64,000 bases of DNA from Neodontobutis hainanensis (Eukaryota > Chordata > Actinopteri > Gobiiformes > Odontobutidae), in assembly GCA_024349245.1 (NCBI GenBank), contig JALDNG010000008.1, forward strand, positions 750,001 through 814,000. The letters are read 5' to 3'. Below are positions 59,499 through 64,000 of the stretch, one piece after another. Numbering within the stretch: the stretch's first letter is position 1; each line of letters starts with the position of its first letter. Position numbers and translations under genes: made by a program. The notes under the pieces were generated by a model that saw only the letters and a program-made list of their open reading frames with translations, ran no database searches and was not told the DNA's origin.

Positions 59499-61645
59499 AT
59501 GTCAGGTAAAAAAAATCCTCATCAGGTAACTCATCGTGTTTAGATTTTAATGTATATAATCTGTGGCAAGTCAATTGGCAAGCATCCAAAAAGTATTGAC
59601 CGAACAGTTATCAACCTTCAGCATGATCATTTCTAACTAATCCTTTGTTGTGCCATTTTCCTGCTGTTTAAGATTTACTGTTAAACTTTTTACCTTTTTT
59701 GATCACTTTTACTTTACTTTTCAAAAGTTATGGCTGAGCGTGTGTTCATTTGCGGCGCATTACCAGAGCAAGTGTTTTATTAATGAATGTCGTGATGTGG
59801 GTTTATCTTTCAGACTGTAACATGGTATGGCTGGCTTTCATGCCGTTAGGTCTGGCCCTGCTGGCATCCTTGGGCCTAAATGTTATATTTTGTGTTCAAA
59901 GAAGAAGACGGTTTTCATGTAAAAGTCTGTTTAAGCCTTTTATTCAATTATTTATTTGTAGTCTTCTTTGAGTCGGTACAAATGTCCTTCTGATACATTT
60001 GTAAATGTTTTATTTGCAGACCAGAACTCCTCCTGTTGTCTGAACACCTACAGACAGGGGTAAAGTATCTTGTTTTCTGTTTTAAATGTTACTCATGTGT
60101 ATTATCTTACAAGGTTAATTATCTTGAGTTTATTTATTTCTTTTATTGTTTGTTTGTTTCTTTAAAAGCCTGCCGCAGGATGAAGAGAACTATGATGATA
60201 CAAATAACCATGCGCCACAGGAAAATCCTCAAAGCTGTCATGTGCAACAGGAAAATCCAATTTACGGCAACATCAGCATGGACAGGACAAGTGAGGGAGG
60301 AGTCCGATTTCTCATGGCTCAGATATTATAATTATTCATATTGCATAACTGTGATACACACAAAAATAATTTTTTATATAAATATAAATAACAATGAATG
60401 ATTTTTTTTTTCTTGTTTGTTAAAGCAAAACAAAATCTATTTGCTTGGCAGTTTACAGGCTTTGTTGTTTACATACAAGTGTTTCAAAAGAAAGCCAAGG
60501 AAATGTATAATATCATGTAGATTCAAAGTATATATTTTTTTGTTCAGGTTCTGTGGTTTATGAAGCAATGACCAAAGGTGCAAGAGGTCGCATTAAGGTA
60601 GTCTGCACTTTACGTTACCGTGCACTTTGAGATACTTTTTTCCGTAAATTCCTAAACATATTTATTTATTTATTTGACAAGGACAACACAGTCTTTTCAT
60701 AGTTACAATACAAATCCTGTTTATAGTCCACCATATAACTGATGCTAATTTTCAACTCCTGTCCCTGGTCGGACTTTTTTAAATACAATATAAAAACCAT
60801 ACATACAAGTATATATCTCACACACACAGAAAAATTACAATATTAAAAGAAATTATTTGAACAACAGTGACTGTTAAGATGCAGTCTTTGTATATTTTTT
60901 TTCTTAAATACCTTTTTAACTAACAATGTAAAATTGTTAGACATTTTTATATGATTTGAGAAGATTTTGTGTACTGCTGAAAATGTAGTGCATGTGGTGC
61001 AGATTTAGCACATGCTGACCAGATGTGCTTTCACAACGGAAGGCACCTCACATAGATGCACTGAAATGATAGAACATGGCCTTCTAAAAATAACTTTGTA
61101 TACTTCTTCAAATATGTCTCAATACAGGAGAAGAAATATCAAAACCACAAACAATCACTACAATTTCTAAAATGTTGCCTGTGTTTTGAAAGCAGCCTTC
61201 AGTGCCTGACCTGAATTATGCCTCGCTGGATCTGAAAGTGGCAATGAAACGCAAGAGGAAACTCTGCCATCAGCAAGGACAGGCTCCAGGACGAAACAAT
61301 TCCCTAGATCAGCTCCCGGTGCCCCTCACTTCTCCTGAAAACACTTTCTTGGGAGACGTGGACATCTGCCTGCTGAACGGAGACAACAGCCCCATGGTGT
61401 CACAGAGCAGCATCTACCTGAACAGTCAGCAGCTAGTCCAAGAGTCACAGGAAATGGAAAGAGGGAACAATGGGGAAACTGTTTGGCAAGATACAGAAGG
61501 AGAAAGCACAAGATGGGAAAAAGAGCAAGAAAATGAGGACAGAGTCAATATGGAAGAGTGTAGCAGTGACCTATATCCTGATGAACAGTCTATTCAGAGT
61601 TGCACAGACCATTTCCTCATAGTGCCTGATGGTGACGAACAATAA
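59499..61645 (+). CDS. trat1: TRAT1 (TRIM)-like T-cell receptor-associated transmembrane adaptor, six exons
   Basis: A transmembrane adaptor that in mammals associates with the TCR-CD3-zeta complex and binds PI3K p85 after Tyr phosphorylation. Exons with consistent phases: 59499-59505, 59814-59918, 60020-60059, 60169-60290, 60548-60597 and 61196-61645; 774 bases, 257 residues. The tiny ectodomain MSDCNM keeps a Cys, as in the disulfide-linked mammalian dimer; a membrane span (about 7-29) and RRRR follow. Three cytoplasmic Tyr motifs align in order with human TRAT1: PIYGNI (human PIYGNL), VVYEAM (YEQM; YxxM, a p85 SH2 site) and LNYASLDLKV (CYASLDHSV), then a basic KRKRK. The human gene is shorter (186 residues); the extra length is a Gln/Glu-rich acidic C-terminus encoded by the last exon. 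Exon 1 gives only two codons plus one base, as the Met-Ser start of human TRAT1 predicts. The weakest point is the exon 3 donor choice, GG|GTAAAG. Confidence 0.85.
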
Positions 61646-61747
61646 TAGGACAAGCTTCTGGTATAACCCGTACATATTTGTCGTCCGACTGTTTAAGTGA
61701 AGTCCATAAAAGCTTTTGGTAAACCATACTTTTGTAAGAATGAAAAA

Positions 61748-61775
61748 AATATATATATATATATATATAAATAAA
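61748..61775 (+). repeat. (TA)n run overlapping a candidate TRAT1 polyadenylation signal
   Basis: A TA run (about 61750-61768) is followed by AATAAA at 61770-61775, 125 bases after the TRAT1 stop. The hexamer may be the polyadenylation signal. Minus-strand ORFs spanning the run are artefacts. Confidence 0.5.
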
Positions 61776-62799
61776 ATAACAAGGAGCTGCACTGTTGAGC
61801 AATATCTCCTTTTCTGTCTGCTATAATCTCTTACACTCACATTTAGCAAGGCTAAGGCTCAGAAGGCACCTTTTTGAGTAGCAGATGTAATAAACAAAGA
61901 TGACATGACTAGGAATGAAAATGTGTGACATTTAGAGGTCAGAGGCCAAACAGAAATGTTAATTTTTTTTGGTTGTGCAACTTGGGGAAGTGGAATGAGT
62001 GTTTAATCATTACAGGATATAAAAGGTAGCTTTGAAACTCTCAGGCAATATTTTGTAATCTTTGTATAGGCCTCAATCACTGCTTATCAATCCACTGTGA
62101 AAGAATTGGGTCCACTGTTTCTTCAATGTTAGCAGATTTTAACCTAAAATTAACACATTAAAATATAAAATGGAAAATTTGGAACTAAATGTTATTGGGC
62201 TACAGCTCTTGCAGAAAGGCCAAAAAAAGCTGAACAATTTAGGAAAATAATCACATTTTTTTTCAACAAATTTTTCTTTTTTTAATACTTTTTTTCAAAT
62301 CCACAAACAAAAAAACACGACAAAAATGACTTAGCTTAAAACTAACTTATGTTTTATGTTGGCCTGGTCATGTTATTAGGCAATTAGATGATGCATGAAA
62401 TTATATAAATTATATGACGGCTGCAAAAAAGTGTCTTGTGACAAACTGTATTTAACAAAACGTTTAAAAAGACAAATACAGACAAAGATAAACAAACACA
62501 AAGATACTTCCTTCAAACATGGGACAAGAGCAAGAGCAAATCCTTTGCGCGGAGAAGTGAGACATCTTGACAGAATAGAGGATCTTTGAAAAGAACATGG
62601 CAGCCTGCTCGTGAATGTCATGCCATTTATATCCACGTTAAATATCTATACGCTGACCCCTTTGTTCTACTTTTATATTTACGTTCCATGTAAATATCCC
62701 GTTGCTTTAGTTTATTTGAGATACCAAAGGCGGATCGAGTCGAAAACCACTTAAATAAGCAACAGCGCAGCTAAAGTTAGCCTGTATGCTAACCAGATC
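61776..62799. other. TRAT1-timm10b intergenic region
   Basis: A 1-kb gap between two plus-strand genes. It should contain the timm10b promoter just upstream of 62800, but I can see no TATA box or initiator that I would defend. ORFs on either strand are short and unrecognised. Confidence 0.4.
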
Positions 62800-64000
62800 A
62801 TGATGGAGCCTGACCAACAACTGCGTAATGTAAGTTTTTATTCTTTGACAGGAATATAATATTGATTTCACAAGTAATCGAGATTGTCTTTTTGCAGCTG
62901 CGGGATTTCCTTCTGGTTTACAACCGGATGACAGAAATCTGCTTCCAGCGATGCTCCAGTAACTTCAACTACAGGAACCTTACCATGGACGAGGTCAGCG
63001 TTACAAATTCAGTGTACTGTGTATGAAACCTCATAGGCTCTGTTTCATTTATTGTGATTGTGTCAGAAGTGATTCACTATTCCTTTTTAGTTAGTGGCAT
63101 CTTTTTTTTTTTAAAAAAAAGGAAAGTTAACACCAGCAACTATGTGTATAACCATAATACAAGAGTCAAAAATTAGAAGACGAGAATGTGGGTCTTAGAG
63201 AGATGATTTGGAGGGTCTTTTGTACAGTTGTGGTTGGAGAAAAACAGCTAAGATCTTATAAGGATATGTGGGCTGATGGTGTAAAAATGTTGAAGTAGAC
63301 CAAAGAATAGAGAATTTAGACAAAACATCTCCAAAATTAGGGTTTGTTGAACATGTTAAATACATGTTAAACAAACCTTTCATTTGATTTTGTATGTTTG
63401 TGAATCGGATCTATGGCCTTCTCTTGTAAATCCCACAGAACAAGTCAGTACATTGTCTTTTTTTAAATTTTATTTTTTATTGACCCGCCTCATTATAGAC
63501 CAGGCTAATCTTCTTTTCAGAAATTTATAGCTGTTTTATTGAAAATAAAGCCGGGTTGCCATTGGCTATCTCAAGAACTCAAAATATACAAATAAAATCT
63601 GTGTTTCTAGGAGCGCTGTGTGGACAACTGTGCTGGGAAGCTGATTCGTTCTAACCACCGTCTGATGGCCACATACGTACAGCTGATGCCTCGCATGGTG
63701 CAGCGGCGGATGGAGGAGATGGAGACCAAAGCAGCGGAAATTGCCAAAGCAGAAGCAGCAGCATCGTCAAGTGTAGGACCTCCTGTTTCGGAATCTCGTC
63801 AAGACACTCCACGAGTTCCACTATCTGACACTGAAGCAGGTCGAGGCTCACTTGTAAATCCAGTCGAACTGAACACAGCTGCAAAGCAAGTTGGCCAAAC
63901 AGCGGACATACCACTTACTCCTGTAACTGGAAACATAAATGCATCGAACATAGACAGCGTAGCATCCTATGCACCAGGCTTACCTCAAACTCCCACAACT
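62800..64000 (+). CDS. timm10b: Tim10B (Tim9b), mitochondrial inner-membrane import subunit, 3' end cut off
   Basis: A small Tim protein that in animals is part of the TIM22 carrier-translocase machinery in the intermembrane space. Exons in frame: 62800-62829, 62898-62993 and 63611 to the window end. The translation begins MMEPDQQLRN, then LRDFLLVYNRMTEICFQRC and CVDNCAGKLIRSNHRLMATY, with the twin CX3C motif (CFQRC, CVDNC) that defines the small Tim fold. The wording LRDFLLVYNRMTE and AGKLI.SNHRLMA.YVQLMP is the TIM10B pattern. A second in-frame Met at position 2 makes the start slightly ambiguous. After the helices the frame continues open for about 90 low-complexity residues (Ala/Glu- then Ser/Thr/Pro-rich) to the end of the window, so the protein is longer than human TIM10B (about 103 residues). 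The stop is outside the window. Confidence 0.92.

Noticed and set aside
61571..61849. 92-codon minus-strand ORF after TRAT1
   Set aside because: It runs through a TA microsatellite and has no recognisable domain.

Overview
The window is vertebrate nuclear DNA, almost certainly from a teleost fish. Evidence: spliced vertebrate genes with GT/AG introns, a Rex3-type LINE fragment, tRNA-derived SINEs, L2-like LINE tails, a TIR element and long GT/AC microsatellites. The species cannot be named from sequence alone. No operons, CRISPR arrays or bacterial signals are present.

Layout. (1) 1-10.4 kb: the 3' three coding exons of a melatonin receptor gene, best match MT2 (mtnr1b), plus strand; its first exon must lie upstream of the window. 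(2) 10.4-42.2 kb: about 32 kb without a recognisable host gene. It holds a TIR element with a nested SINE, an inverted SINE pair around a perfect palindrome, a GT/AC inverted-arm structure whose spacer carries a CTCF-type motif, a 5'-truncated Rex3 LINE, a further SINE, L2-like remnants, and a 4.7-kb minisatellite of 23- and 29-bp units. (3) 42.3-42.9 kb: a single-exon claudin gene on the minus strand, about 400 bp from the minisatellite. (4) 43-52 kb: AT-rich non-coding DNA with one LINE tail. (5) 52.2-56.6 kb: a seven-exon gene that I identify as fish CD96 (TACTILE). (6) 57.8-58.3 kb: a GT/GC-type purine-pyrimidine tract of about 0.5 kb. (7) 59.5-61.6 kb: a six-exon gene that I identify as TRAT1 (TRIM), the T-cell receptor-associated adaptor. 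(8) 62.8 kb to the end: the start of timm10b, a mitochondrial small Tim chaperone, cut off by the window edge.

The most informative parts are the adjacent T-cell genes CD96 and TRAT1, both rebuilt exon by exon from splice sites with a continuous frame. CD96 has a nectin/PVR-family V domain, a second Ig domain lacking its second cysteine, a Ser/Thr-rich stalk, one membrane span and the Pro-rich/ITIM-like tail. TRAT1 has a very short ectodomain with one Cys, a membrane span and three Tyr motifs. Both have human orthologues on 3q13, so the pair looks like an old linkage made tighter here. Nothing seen is clearly a new biochemical system. The main structural novelties are the higher-order minisatellite and the mirrored GT/AC arms.
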